Assembly: GCF_040786285.1 (NCBI RefSeq)
Contig: NZ_JBFMKQ010000001.1
Location: 2,108,001 to 2,172,000, forward strand
Direction of reading: 5' to 3'
Source of the DNA: Aquimarina sp040786285
GTDB lineage: Bacteria; Bacteroidota; Bacteroidia; Flavobacteriales; Flavobacteriaceae
Length of the DNA stretch: 64,000 nt
The translations under genes and the position numbers were made by a program. Of this stretch, positions 54,870 to 63,702 are shown in pieces (position 1 is the first letter of the stretch; every line of letters starts with the position of its first letter). Under the pieces are notes generated by a model that saw nothing but the letters and a program-made list of their open reading frames with translations, searched no databases and was not told where the DNA came from.

Positions 54870-56096
54870 ATGAAAAAGAATATACTATATATCAGTATTG
54901 CAGCCTTAATAGGTGTATTGGTCGGTTATGCAATATTTGGAAATAAAACCATTGATGATCATGATCATGTAGAAGAAACTACGCCTCATCAAATGTGGAC
55001 ATGTTCGATGGACCCACAAATTATGCAAAAAGAACCGGGTGATTGCCCTATATGTGGTATGGATCTAATACCCGTTGAAATTAATGAAGATAGCATTACG
55101 TCTAATCAATTTAAAATGACAAAAAATGCAATAGCCCTGGCAAATATTCAAACTACTATAGTGGGGCAGGATGCAGTTGATAATAATTCGTTGAGATTGT
55201 CCGGAAAGATTAAGGAAAATGAAGAAGCCAACGCTGTACAAGCAAGTTATTTTACGGGGCGTGTAGAAAGACTCTATATAAATACAGTTGGAGAAACTGT
55301 TAATCAAGGTCAATTATTGGCAACTATCTATTCACCAGAACTAGTTGCTGCTCAGCAGGAATTATTAACAGCTGCTTCTTTGAAAACATCACAAGCTCAA
55401 TTGTACGAAGCGGTACGAAGTAAACTAAAGTTGTGGAAACTTTCAGAAAAGCAAATTAATCAAATTGAAGCCTCTGGAGAAATTAAAGAATATGTTCCTA
55501 TTTATGCAACGGTATCGGGCACTGTTTCCGAAAAATTAATAGAACAAGGAGATTATATTAAACAAGGACAACCTTTATTTAAAATTGCAAATCTAAATAC
55601 AGTATGGGCGGTTTTTGATATTTATGAAAATCAATTGGTAGCGATAAAAAAAGGACAAAAAATAAATATCATCACTAATGCTTATCCAGATAAAGAGCAT
55701 GAAGCCAAAATTTCATTTATTGATCCAGTGGTCAATACAAATACGAGAACAATAGAAGTGCGAGTGGTTTTAAATAATAAGGAAAAGTTGTTTAAGCCGG
55801 GGATGTTCGTGTCTGGTACTATTGCAGAAATTACTATTGATAAAGATAAACAGGGGGTTGTCATTCCCGATAGCGCTGTGCTATGGACAGGTAAACGTTC
55901 TTTGGTGTATGTGAAAATTGATCCTAAAGAACCTGTTTTTGAAATAAGAGAAGTGACTATAGGCAATCAAAATGACGGCGGCTATACTATTATTGAAGGA
56001 TTACAAAAAGGTGAAGAAATAGTGACTCATGGAACTTTTACTGTAGACGCAGCTGCCCAATTACAAGGTAAAAAATCAATGATGAATAAAGAATAA
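54870..56096 (+). CDS. CusB-type periplasmic adaptor with metal-binding N-terminus
   Basis: A 408-residue membrane-fusion protein that links the pump to the outer-membrane channel. After an N-terminal anchor (about 5-24) comes the heavy-metal-binding motif MWTCSMDPQIM with DCPICGMDLIP (about 43-66), a hallmark of CusB-like adaptors. The barrel-sandwich hybrid domain is split around a helical hairpin (ELVAAQQELLTAASL), followed by the beta-barrel (LFKPGMFVSGTI) and the membrane-proximal domain. Last gene of the operon, ended by a hairpin 4 bp beyond. Confidence 0.93.
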   Translation: MKKNILYISIAALIGVLVGYAIFGNKTIDDHDHVEETTPHQMWTCSMDPQIMQKEPGDCPICGMDLIPVEINEDSITSNQFKMTKNAIALANIQTTIVGQDAVDNNSLRLSGKIKENEEANAVQASYFTGRVERLYINTVGETVNQGQLLATIYSPELVAAQQELLTAASLKTSQAQLYEAVRSKLKLWKLSEKQINQIEASGEIKEYVPIYATVSGTVSEKLIEQGDYIKQGQPLFKIANLNTVWAVFDIYENQLVAIKKGQKINIITNAYPDKEHEAKISFIDPVVNTNTRTIEVRVVLNNKEKLFKPGMFVSGTIAEITIDKDKQGVVIPDSAVLWTGKRSLVYVKIDPKEPVFEIREVTIGNQNDGGYTIIEGLQKGEEIVTHGTFTVDAAAQLQGKKSMMNKE

Positions 56097-56100
56097 AGTA

Positions 56101-56137
56101 AAAAACACCAATTGATTTATTAAAAATTAGTGTTTTT
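56101..56137 (+). terminator. Hairpin terminator of the metal-efflux operon
   Basis: Bases 56101-56113 pair with 56125-56137 over 13 positions with one mismatch. The right arm ends in T5 and a further T6 follows four bases later. Confidence 0.65.
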
Positions 56138-56183
56138 AAACGTTTTTTATGATTTATAATTAACTGTAAACCATTTAGAACCT

Positions 56184-56191
56184 TATCTTTG
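56184..56191 (+). promoter_or_regulatory. -7 promoter element before the COG2426 gene
   Basis: TATCTTTG, a full TAnnTTTG match, 22 bp before the GTG at 56214. A proper -33 TTG is not present. Confidence 0.5.
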
Positions 56192-56213
56192 CAGGCCTCA
56201 AGATAATGTAATT

Positions 56214-56672
56214 GTGATACAAGATATTTTTATTGCCATATTATGGAGTATTTCTCCTTTCGGGGAAGCCAAGGTAGGTATTCCCTATGGGATGTTTAGC
56301 GGGTTAAATATTTATTTGGTATTTATAGCTTGTTTTCTGGCTAATGTTCTTGTTTTTCCGATAATGATCTTTTTTCTGGAAAAAGTGAATGATTATTTAT
56401 TACGATGGAATCCTTATAAAAAAGTGGCCATATTTGTTGCACGCAGAGCAAAAGTTGGATCGGGTGATAAAATTCAGAAATATGGATTTTGGGGACTTCT
56501 GTTTTTTGTTATGATTCCGCTTCCAGGTACTGGTGTTTATGCAGGAAGCATCGCTACCTATCTTTTCAAGATTAAAAAAAGAAAGGCTTTTGTGGCCAAT
56601 ACAGTTGGTATTTTCTTTTCATCAGTTATTGTTTGGGCTACTACGTTACTTACAATGCAGGGAATTGCATAA
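56214..56672 (+). CDS. Small multidrug export family (COG2426) membrane protein
   Basis: A 152-residue membrane protein. ISPFGEAKVGIPYGM at the N-terminus and MIPLPGTGVYAGSIATYLF mid-protein are the two conserved re-entrant motifs of this DedA-like group, annotated as small multidrug export protein though rarely tested. Four hydrophobic segments are present. It starts with GTG at 56214; the in-frame codons upstream offer no ATG, and the promoter element fits this start. It converges on the hydrolase gene, with 32 bp between stops. It is separated from the metal operon by a terminator. Confidence 0.82.
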   Translation: MIQDIFIAILWSISPFGEAKVGIPYGMFSGLNIYLVFIACFLANVLVFPIMIFFLEKVNDYLLRWNPYKKVAIFVARRAKVGSGDKIQKYGFWGLLFFVMIPLPGTGVYAGSIATYLFKIKKRKAFVANTVGIFFSSVIVWATTLLTMQGIA

Positions 56673-56704
56673 AAAGTATGGCAAAATAATCTTTTGCGCT
56701 TATA

Positions 56705-57748
56705 TTATGTTAACCACCAAGGATCTTGCTTAAGGTTTTGGTTAGCCGTGAAAATTTCTCCAAGTCTTGGGATGATGTACTCTATTTTTTGTGTTTTTGC
56801 TTCGGTAACAAATCGTTCTACAGGATCTGTCCAATGATGTTGTGCCAAAGCAAACCCTGCCCAATGCACAGCAGTAATTAATTTTGCATTAACCTCTATT
56901 GCCGCCTGTACACTTTCTTCAGGGTACATATGTATTTGATGCCAGTTTTCGTTATACTGACCGCATTCCATAAGGGCAAAATCAAAAGGTCCTAGTTTAT
57001 CACCTATACTTTTGAAATGATTACCATAACCGCTATCTCCACTAAAAAGAATATTTTCTGAAGATGTTCGTAATGCCCAACCACCCCAGAGAGATTTTGC
57101 TCTATCGGTAAGTCCTCTACCCGAAAAATGCCGTGTTGGTGTAAATGTTATTTCAATATCTTCATAATTTGCAGTATCCCACCAATCAAACTCTTGAATT
57201 TTAGTAGTAGTAATACCCCATTTCTCTAGGTGTCTTGCAGTTCCTAAGGCTACATAATATTGGTTTACTTTGTTTTTTAGCCTTTTGATGCTTTCGTAAT
57301 CCAAATGGTCATAGTGATCATGAGTAAGTAACAATAAATCAATATTGGGGAGATCATCGATGATATCTAAGGTGTTTTCTGAAAATCGTTTTACAGGCAT
57401 TGGGGATATAGGGGCTGCATTGGGACCAAGCATAGGATCGATGAGAATCGTTTTGTTATTTATGCGTATTAAGACCACCGAATGACCATACCAAATATAT
57501 TTTGTTTCCTTTGATGTTGCTAAGAATTTTTCTTTATCAAAGGGGAGTATATCTAATGCAGTGCTGGGTTCTCTGCCTTTGCGCTCACAAAACTGTTTGT
57601 ATAACAATTTCGGAATAGTTTGAAAACTGATATCCATTTTAGTCTCTTCAAGGTTTTCAAATTTTTTACCGTCCCAGTGAATAGATTTAGCATAACGATT
57701 TTCATGCTCAGGAGTTATTTTACCTCCAAATTGTTTTCTTAAACTCAT
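56705..57748 (-). CDS. MBL-fold metal-dependent hydrolase (NAPE-PLD-like)
   Basis: A 347-residue metallo-beta-lactamase-fold enzyme. THDHYDHLDYESI supplies the HxHxDH zinc motif; SGDSGYGNH and TAVHWAGFAL supply the later Asp and His ligands. The order and the N-terminal KSIHWDGKKFENL segment match the NAPE-phospholipase D/UlaG-like branch. The frame is open to 57850, but the first 34 residues are not family-like; start 57748 (MSLRKQF) begins the conserved region. Cytoplasmic, substrate unknown (a phosphodiester or lactone by family). Confidence 0.87.
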   Translation of the reverse strand: MSLRKQFGGKITPEHENRYAKSIHWDGKKFENLEETKMDISFQTIPKLLYKQFCERKGREPSTALDILPFDKEKFLATSKETKYIWYGHSVVLIRINNKTILIDPMLGPNAAPISPMPVKRFSENTLDIIDDLPNIDLLLLTHDHYDHLDYESIKRLKNKVNQYYVALGTARHLEKWGITTTKIQEFDWWDTANYEDIEITFTPTRHFSGRGLTDRAKSLWGGWALRTSSENILFSGDSGYGNHFKSIGDKLGPFDFALMECGQYNENWHQIHMYPEESVQAAIEVNAKLITAVHWAGFALAQHHWTDPVERFVTEAKTQKIEYIIPRLGEIFTANQNLKQDPWWLT

Positions 57749-57925
57749 ATAATAATGGTACTTTATTCTAACTGTACTATTACAATAATACAAATTCAAA
57801 GTGGTATTATCAGGTGAGCGATCAAAAAGGTAAAGAACTATACATAACAATGAAATTTTTTATAAAAAACACCAACCTATGTAATCTAAGAGGAAAAAGC
57901 TTGGTTAGAAGGTAGGACTGAAAAA

Positions 57926-58222
57926 TTATCGACCAAACTTAGTTTTTCGTTTTTGCAGTTGATCAATTAAATCATAAACGGTTTCACTAATGGCGGATTC
58001 AAAGTTTTTTTCTTTTGAGGAAGCGTATAACCGTGGTCCTGGAACACTTAATTGTATTCCGCAAATATGACTTTTTTGGTTACTGCTATTTTCTTTTTTA
58101 AAAAACACATCTCCTCGTATTACAAATGGATACTTGTTAGATAGTTTGGTTAGTTTTTTTAGAACAAATGATTCTAATCGATCACTAGCATTTACGTTCG
58201 TGTATTCAAAAATAGTTTTCAT
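57926..58222 (-). CDS. Ribosome hibernation promoting factor (HPF/RaiA family)
   Basis: A 98-residue short-form HPF/RaiA protein, which binds the 30S decoding site of idle ribosomes. It has the beta-alpha-beta pattern FEYTNVNASDRLESFVLKKL, a VRGDVFFKKE strand, CGIQLSVPGPRLYA and a closing helix YDLIDQLQKRKTKF. There is no long-form C-terminal dimerisation domain. It lies 42 bp after a small conserved-looking gene and near an SPFH lipoprotein gene on the same strand, which suggests a stress-response group. Confidence 0.85.
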   Translation of the reverse strand: MKTIFEYTNVNASDRLESFVLKKLTKLSNKYPFVIRGDVFFKKENSSNQKSHICGIQLSVPGPRLYASSKEKNFESAISETVYDLIDQLQKRKTKFGR

Positions 58223-58264
58223 TTCCCTTGTTATTTAAATAGTTCAGGTCTTCATTTATGTATT

Positions 58265-58474
58265 TCAACTTTTTAATCGTTTTTCTATTTGTTGCTTTTT
58301 TATGGTTATGGATTTCATAATTTCCATGAGTTTTGGATCCTTCGTCTTTTTATAGATTTCATTGATTTTAAGAACAAACTCTTTTGCTTTTCTCGAAGCA
58401 GAAACCCTATCATGAAAGCTCATATGATTTAATTTTTTTCTTTCAAATTCTAATGCTTTTGTTATTAATTCCAT
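58265..58474 (-). CDS. 69-residue basic helical protein, unknown
   Basis: A small Lys-rich protein, almost fully helical by composition (ELITKALEFERKKLNHM, then SFHDRVSASRKAKEFVLKI and a terminal helix with IKKQQIEKRL). No family recognised. It lies between an SPFH-protein gene (68 bp away) and the hibernation-factor gene (42 bp away) on the same strand, so a link to stress physiology or the ribosome is possible but unproven. Confidence 0.55.
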   Translation of the reverse strand: MELITKALEFERKKLNHMSFHDRVSASRKAKEFVLKINEIYKKTKDPKLMEIMKSITIKKQQIEKRLKS

Positions 58475-58542
58475 AGTTCAAGTTTAATAATTAGTATTTA
58501 GTTTCTATTAAAAGGGTATTGGATGCATTTATAGTTTTACAT

Positions 58543-59322
58543 TTATTCATCGGTTTCAATTAAAAAAGGTGTTTTCCCATCTGTGATAATGATTTTACTA
58601 TTTTGCGATTTTGACAACGTATTGAACGCTTCAATACTCCTAATTTTTATAATTTCTTGTGTCAATCCTTCAGAAAGTATTTTTTGAGCATCTCGTTCTC
58701 CTGTGGCATTAATTATTTTTCTGTCAGCCTCGAGCTTTGCTTGTTGTATTACAAATTCCATTCGCATAGCATCTTGCTCGGCTTGTAACTTTCTTTCTAT
58801 AGAATTAGCCAAACCTCTTGGGAGTTGTATACTTTTCATCAAAACAGCTATAAGTTCTATACCGTCACCTTGTTTTACAAGATTCTCGGTCATTTTCGCT
58901 TTTATTTCAGCTTCAATTTTTGCACGCATTCCAGAGTGCATATCCTTAGCAAAAAACTGAGCACATACGTCTGAGGATGCAGATCTAAAAACACTGGTAA
59001 TAATTGATTCATAATCCCGCCCTAAGTTTTCTAGAACAGAAGGGATTTTGTTCTGCTGTAATCGATATAAAATTGAAATTTCAGAGTTTACACTTAATCC
59101 TTCCTTACTGGGCAAGGTTAATAAGAGTTTTATGTTATTAGTTTGTGTAGATTCTTTTATGATTTTGCTTATAAAAGGATTGTACATTATCGTACCTTGT
59201 GTAGAAACTTTATCAGAAAACTTACCTAAGGTTTGTTTTACACCAGCTTCTCCTGGTCTAATTACTGCACAATTGCTAAATGCTATTAATATTGAAACCA
59301 GTAAAAAAATATAAGTTTTCAT
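58543..59322 (-). CDS. SPFH/prohibitin-family lipoprotein
   Basis: A 259-residue protein with the prohibitin pattern: VIRPGEAGVKQTLGKFSDKV near the start, LPSKEGLSVNSEISILYRL, a FRSASSDVCAQF stretch, then a Glu/Ala/Lys coiled coil (RKLQAEQDAMRMEFVIQQAKLEADRKI) typical of SPFH scaffolds. The N-terminus has a lipobox-like FSNC (Cys18), unusual for prohibitins, which normally carry a membrane helix, so it may be an exported lipoprotein. Related proteins form membrane rings that regulate proteases. First gene of a three-gene minus-strand group. Confidence 0.87.
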   Translation of the reverse strand: MKTYIFLLVSILIAFSNCAVIRPGEAGVKQTLGKFSDKVSTQGTIMYNPFISKIIKESTQTNNIKLLLTLPSKEGLSVNSEISILYRLQQNKIPSVLENLGRDYESIITSVFRSASSDVCAQFFAKDMHSGMRAKIEAEIKAKMTENLVKQGDGIELIAVLMKSIQLPRGLANSIERKLQAEQDAMRMEFVIQQAKLEADRKIINATGERDAQKILSEGLTQEIIKIRSIEAFNTLSKSQNSKIIITDGKTPFLIETDE

Positions 59323-59963
59323 ATAGATATAGTTTTAATTAAACAATTGGATTTGCATTCTGATTTTAATGAGTCACAAAAAACATGTATACTGTTTCCT
59401 AAAGTTATGAATAAATAATCATATATTTTTATTTATATTCATTATGATGTGTATTAAAATAATTTATGATAAAACACTGCATTAATTACATTTTTTTTAA
59501 AAATATCTTAAAAAAGGAAATATTACTAAAGCCTTTGAAGAACCTCATGTTATCTAGCAAAGCAGTATCTAGACCACTTAAAAATTTTCATGTGTGGCCA
59601 GTGCTTTTTAGACACCATAGAAGGGAAAAGTATGAGATCATCAAAAAGAAAATTTAATAATTTTAAATGGAAAAAATAGTTGTAATACAATGTGTAATAA
59701 GCTTTTGTTATTAGGAAGATAGAAAGAACCTTACGCCAACTAAAAGTGAAGGTGTTTGCTTACGTTTGGCAGGGTTTTTGTAATGTTTATAATCAATTAA
59801 TAAAATTTTATTTCGTGTTTTTCTTATCATAAGTTTTAGAAAGATTACTCTTTAGAAATTGATTCTATTTAATTAATTTTAAAAACAATGATAAATCAGT
59901 GCTATTAGTGCTTTGAAAATAACTTATGAAGTTTTAATTTTAATCCCAAAATAACCTACAATT
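59323..59963. other. 641-bp gap with no convincing gene
   Basis: An open frame at 59466-59657 (63 residues, basic, with PVLFRHHRREKYEIIKKKI) is the only candidate. It has no ribosome site, no promoter match and no known similarity, so I do not call it. A weak stem (GCCAA 59735-59739 with TTGGC 59766-59770) followed by T5 could be a terminator of a small RNA, but evidence is thin. Confidence 0.35.
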
Positions 59964-60581
59964 ATGGATCAAGTAAATATTAGTGCCAATAAAAAACCAT
60001 TTCTTCTACTATTAATGCTGTGCTTTTTTACCCAAGTTCATGCGCAAAATGAGCAGATTTCTATTCAGTCTATTAGTAATGAAGAATTTGCTGTTAATAG
60101 TATTAACGGAATCCCGTTTACTGTAATCCTTGAGGAAAGTAATGCTGATGGGCAATATCATTTACCTAGTGGCGGTAGTATTACTTTTAAAGTTGGTGAT
60201 ATGATAGGTAAAAGAAGTACTCTTAGAATTATTTTCGAAGAGGAGATGTACCATTCTTTAGAGGATAAACTTATTGAACAATATGATGCTGATGTACAAT
60301 GGATCACTTCTTTTCTGGACATTAAAGGAGATAAACTTAAGATGTTTCCTACGCGTCCAGTTTTCACAGATACCGGTTTAGAGAAATTAAAGTCAGAAGT
60401 ATTTCAATATACAAATACAGATAAGAAAGAAGACTATTTCAATCAATGGATAGAAAAGATAAACTACTCTGTTGGTGCGGTAAATTTTTTCAGAGAGTTG
60501 TATGCAGCATCTAATGGTGAAAAAAACGCACAACGTCATAATTTTCTACCGATCAATGTATACGAAGAACTTCATAAATAA
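59964..60581 (+). CDS. Secreted protein of unknown function
   Basis: A 205-residue protein with a clear signal peptide (about 1-27, FLLLLMLCFFTQVHAQ). The mature part is acidic, with an early beta-rich stretch (SGGSITFKVGDMIG, then STLRIIFEEEMYHSL) and a later helical part ending VYEELHK. I recognise no family and see no Cys pair or metal motif. It stands alone between two long gaps (641 bp and 398 bp). The two similar half-motifs IKVN-like and EEEM do not suggest an enzyme. Confidence 0.6.
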   Translation: MDQVNISANKKPFLLLLMLCFFTQVHAQNEQISIQSISNEEFAVNSINGIPFTVILEESNADGQYHLPSGGSITFKVGDMIGKRSTLRIIFEEEMYHSLEDKLIEQYDADVQWITSFLDIKGDKLKMFPTRPVFTDTGLEKLKSEVFQYTNTDKKEDYFNQWIEKINYSVGAVNFFRELYAASNGEKNAQRHNFLPINVYEELHK

Positions 60582-60979
60582 AAATTTAGTTTAGAGAAAA
60601 AAGGGTTGGCTTTTATAGTCTTTAACTTATAGTGTTGATCTTTTCTTATTTTCTGATGCAGCGGGTGAAAATCCTGGTAAAATTAATCCTTTCGCTTGAT
60701 AGGGTTAAGCTTTCGTTTTCTTTAAATATAAAACAAAAGCTTTAGACATAAATTTTTATCATTTCAATTTCTTTCTCTTGATCAAAACCAAGACCATATT
60801 GTGCTTTTTAGATTCCTTTTAAGGCTTTTTAAATAGGGCAATGACTTCTTTATTACACTTCATTTGTTTGGTTTAATAAGGCTTTTGTGGTATAGATATT
60901 ATAGTATTATATTGCAGAAAGAAATTAGAAATCAAAGATGATTTCATTTACAGTCATCTCCTAAAATACAAATCATAGA
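60582..60979. other. 398-bp intergenic region with an AT-rich hairpin
   Basis: No gene found. Bases 60707-60719 and 60730-60742 form a 13-position stem with one mismatch around a 10-base loop. It has no T tract, so it is not a standard terminator; function unknown. Confidence 0.4.
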
Positions 60980-61957
60980 ATGAGTAAAGCATCCTTTATT
61001 AAAGAATTAACCTTACCTGCTGTAGCTGCACCAATGTTTTTAATATCAGGCCCTCAATTAGTTATTGAGTGTTGTAAAAATGGAATTGTAGGGACTTTTC
61101 CAGCATTAAATCAACGAACTTCTGAAGGATTTGAAGAATGGCTTATTGAGATAAAAAAGGCACTTTCAGATTTTGAAAATGAAACGGGTAGAAAAGCTGC
61201 GCCATTTGGTGTCAATCTAATTGTTCATCATTCAAATCCAAGATTAAATGCCGATCTAGCCTTGTGTGTTAAACATAAAGTTCCCTTAATTATCACATCG
61301 CTGGGCGCCGTTTCAGAATTGGTAGATACTGTTCACAATTATGGTGGATTAGTGTTTCATGATGTTATCAAAAAACGTCATGCCGAAAAAGCTAATGAAG
61401 CGGGAGTAGATGGATTAATTCTTGTCGCAGCAGGAGCCGGTGGTCATGCAGGAACCATAAATCCTATGCCACTTGTTTCAGAAATTATAAAATTCTTTAA
61501 GAAAACCATATTGCTTTCTGGTTGTATTAGTACAGGAAAAGACATCGCTTCTGCTATGCAAATGGGTGCCGATTTGGCATATATGGGAACCCGTTTTATT
61601 AATACCGAAGAAAGCAAAGCTCCAAAAGCATATAGAGATATGATTATAGATTGCGGAGCAAGTGATATTGTATATACGGCAGCTGTTTCTGGTGTTTCTG
61701 CAAACTTTTTAGGGCCAAGTTTGAATGCTATGGGTATTACTGAAGAAATGTTAAAACGTAAAGATAAAGTAGATTTCGGAGAAGAATTAACGGTCAATGA
61801 AAATGAGGCTAAAGCATGGGCAACCATTTGGTCTGCAGGTCAAGGTGTAGCAACTATTAGCAATTCGCTTAGTGTAAGTGATTTAGTTTCGGAATTAAAA
61901 ACCGAATTCAAAACTGCCATTAAAGAACAGTATAAACTATTAGAAACATATAAATAA
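60980..61957 (+). CDS. Nitronate monooxygenase family protein
   Basis: A 325-residue FMN-dependent TIM-barrel enzyme that oxidises alkyl nitronates such as propionate-3-nitronate. The conserved pieces are VAAPMFLISGPQLVIECC at the start, GVNLIVHHSNPRL, VAAGAGGHAGTINPMPLV (with the active-site His) and the FMN-phosphate loop LSGCISTGKDIASAMQMGADLAYMGTRF. The final helix is typical. Length is normal. It converges on mnmE with 86 bp between stops. It stands alone; detoxification of nitro compounds is the general role. Confidence 0.92.
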   Translation: MSKASFIKELTLPAVAAPMFLISGPQLVIECCKNGIVGTFPALNQRTSEGFEEWLIEIKKALSDFENETGRKAAPFGVNLIVHHSNPRLNADLALCVKHKVPLIITSLGAVSELVDTVHNYGGLVFHDVIKKRHAEKANEAGVDGLILVAAGAGGHAGTINPMPLVSEIIKFFKKTILLSGCISTGKDIASAMQMGADLAYMGTRFINTEESKAPKAYRDMIIDCGASDIVYTAAVSGVSANFLGPSLNAMGITEEMLKRKDKVDFGEELTVNENEAKAWATIWSAGQGVATISNSLSVSDLVSELKTEFKTAIKEQYKLLETYK

Positions 61958-62043
61958 TACACCACTGTGTCAAAATATAGTCAATACGCAAACTTTTATA
62001 TGCCTATAGGGTAGTGATACTGTTTTTGATGAATAAAGAAAAT

Positions 62044-63435
62044 CTATTTGCCAATACAGAAATTTGCAAAGATATTGCCTAGTAGATCATCACTTGATAT
62101 TTCTCCGGTGATTTCTCCAAAATGATAAAGCGCTTGACGAATATCGATGGCCATCAGATCACCAGAAATCCCTGTATCTAATCCATATTGAACTTTTTGG
62201 ATTTCTTCTAAAGCTTTTAATAATGCATCGTAATGACGCGTATTGGTAACAATAGTTTCGTTATTGCGTAAAGCACCTGTGTTTACAAATTCCAGGAGTT
62301 TGTTTTGTAATTCTTCGACTCCAGTGTTTTGTTTTGCAGAAAGCAAGTGAATATTCTCAATTTCAGAGGTCAACTTAGTTATTTGATCTTTATTAAGTTT
62401 ATCCACTTTATTCGCTACAATGATTAAGGGTTTTTGTGGATATTTGTTTTTAATTTTCCCAATTTCAGTTTTTAGTTCTTGTAAACTATCAGCAGTTAAT
62501 TGTGAACTATCAACTAAATAAATAACTACTTGGGCTTGCTCAATCTTTTCAAAAGTTTTTTGGATACCGATGCTTTCTACTACATCTTTGGTGTCTCGTA
62601 TTCCTGCCGTATCTATAAATCTAAAACCAATTCCGCCAATATTGATTTCGTCTTCAATAGTGTCTCTGGTAGTACCTGCAATATCAGAGACGATAGCTCT
62701 TTCTTCGTTGAGTAAGACATTTAATAATGTTGATTTACCAACATTAGGTTCACCTACTATAGCTACTGGGATTCCATTCTTGATTACGTTTCCAACAGCA
62801 AAAGAATCAATAAGTCGTTTTAAAACATTAGTAATTCGAGATACCAAGTCTTTAAATTGAGTACGATCGGCAAACTCTACATCTTCTTCGGCAAAATCAA
62901 GTTCCAGTTCAATTAAAGAAGCAAAGTTTAGCAGCTCATCTCTTAATTTCTTAATTTCATTAGAGAACCCACCACGCATTTGTTGCATGGCAATTTGATG
63001 AGAAGCTTCAGAATCTGAAGCAATCAAATCCGCAACAGCTTCGGCTTGCGATAGATCCAATTTTCCGTTAATAAATGCCCGCAAAGTAAATTCACCTGCA
63101 TTGGCCATTCTACATCCTTTACGTAGTAATAATTGAATAATTTCCTGCTGAATATAAGTCGAACCATGACATGAAATTTCTACCGTAGGTTCTCCAGTAT
63201 ACGAGTTTGTTCCTTTAAAAAGAGAAACCAATACTTCATCTAACACTCGGTCTCCATCTATGATATGCCCCAAGTGAATCGTATGACTCTTTTGATTACT
63301 TAACTCTTTACCGCTAACAGATCGAAATAAAGGAGAACAGATTTTAATAGCATCCATACCCGAAACTCGAATAATGGCAATAGCTCCTGCACCAGATGGT
63401 GTTGCTAGAGCTACTATAGTATCTTGTGAAATCAT
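62044..63435 (-). CDS. mnmE: tRNA modification GTPase MnmE
   Basis: A 463-residue protein that, with MnmG, makes 5-carboxymethylaminomethyl-uridine at wobble position 34 of some tRNAs. The N-terminal tetrahydrofolate-binding domain has DTIVALATPSGAGAIAIIRVSG; the central helical domain is broken by the G domain with Walker A GEPNVGKST, switch GTTRDTIEDEI, DTAGIRDTKD and NKVDK. The C-terminal CIGK carries the conserved Cys. All motifs are intact and the length is usual. A -7 element (CAAAAATA on the plus strand, 63456-63463) lies 20 bp before the start. Confidence 0.97.
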   Translation of the reverse strand: MISQDTIVALATPSGAGAIAIIRVSGMDAIKICSPLFRSVSGKELSNQKSHTIHLGHIIDGDRVLDEVLVSLFKGTNSYTGEPTVEISCHGSTYIQQEIIQLLLRKGCRMANAGEFTLRAFINGKLDLSQAEAVADLIASDSEASHQIAMQQMRGGFSNEIKKLRDELLNFASLIELELDFAEEDVEFADRTQFKDLVSRITNVLKRLIDSFAVGNVIKNGIPVAIVGEPNVGKSTLLNVLLNEERAIVSDIAGTTRDTIEDEINIGGIGFRFIDTAGIRDTKDVVESIGIQKTFEKIEQAQVVIYLVDSSQLTADSLQELKTEIGKIKNKYPQKPLIIVANKVDKLNKDQITKLTSEIENIHLLSAKQNTGVEELQNKLLEFVNTGALRNNETIVTNTRHYDALLKALEEIQKVQYGLDTGISGDLMAIDIRQALYHFGEITGEISSDDLLGNIFANFCIGK

Positions 63436-63455
63436 ATTTTTTTCTTACCTAATCG

Positions 63456-63463
63456 CAAAAATA
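63456..63463 (-). promoter_or_regulatory. -7 promoter element of mnmE
   Basis: On the minus strand TATTTTTG matches TAnnTTTG, 20 bp before the ATG. The nearest TTG is 33 bases further upstream, too far to be a standard -33 element. Confidence 0.45.
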
Positions 63464-63702
63464 GAGATTAATCTATTCACTTTAAGTACGCATAATCAAA
63501 CTTTTTTTGAGGAGTTGTTTTTCTTTTGCTATCTTGTGCTTCGGAAAAACTAAATACTTCATTATTAAGGCACTGTTGTCTTAAAATAAAGGGATAAGAG
63601 GAGAATTGGTTATTGGATACAACACGTTATAATTAACTTTATAATGATATATGTATGAAATAAATTTAATGTCAAACCAATAAATAACTAATTCTTATTC
63701 TT

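Noticed and set aside
48577..56096. Cobalt/zinc/cadmium (Czc) assignment of the efflux operon
   Set aside because: The CxxC HMA domain, the MWTCSMDP adaptor motif and the HYC_CC_PP protein point to copper/silver, although the pump alone would not decide it.
57749..57850. N-terminal extension of the MBL-fold hydrolase
   Set aside because: The 34 extra residues are not like the family; the conserved region begins at MSLRKQF.
59466..59657. 63-codon open frame after the SPFH gene
   Set aside because: No ribosome site, promoter match or recognisable motif; in AT-rich spacer such frames occur by chance.
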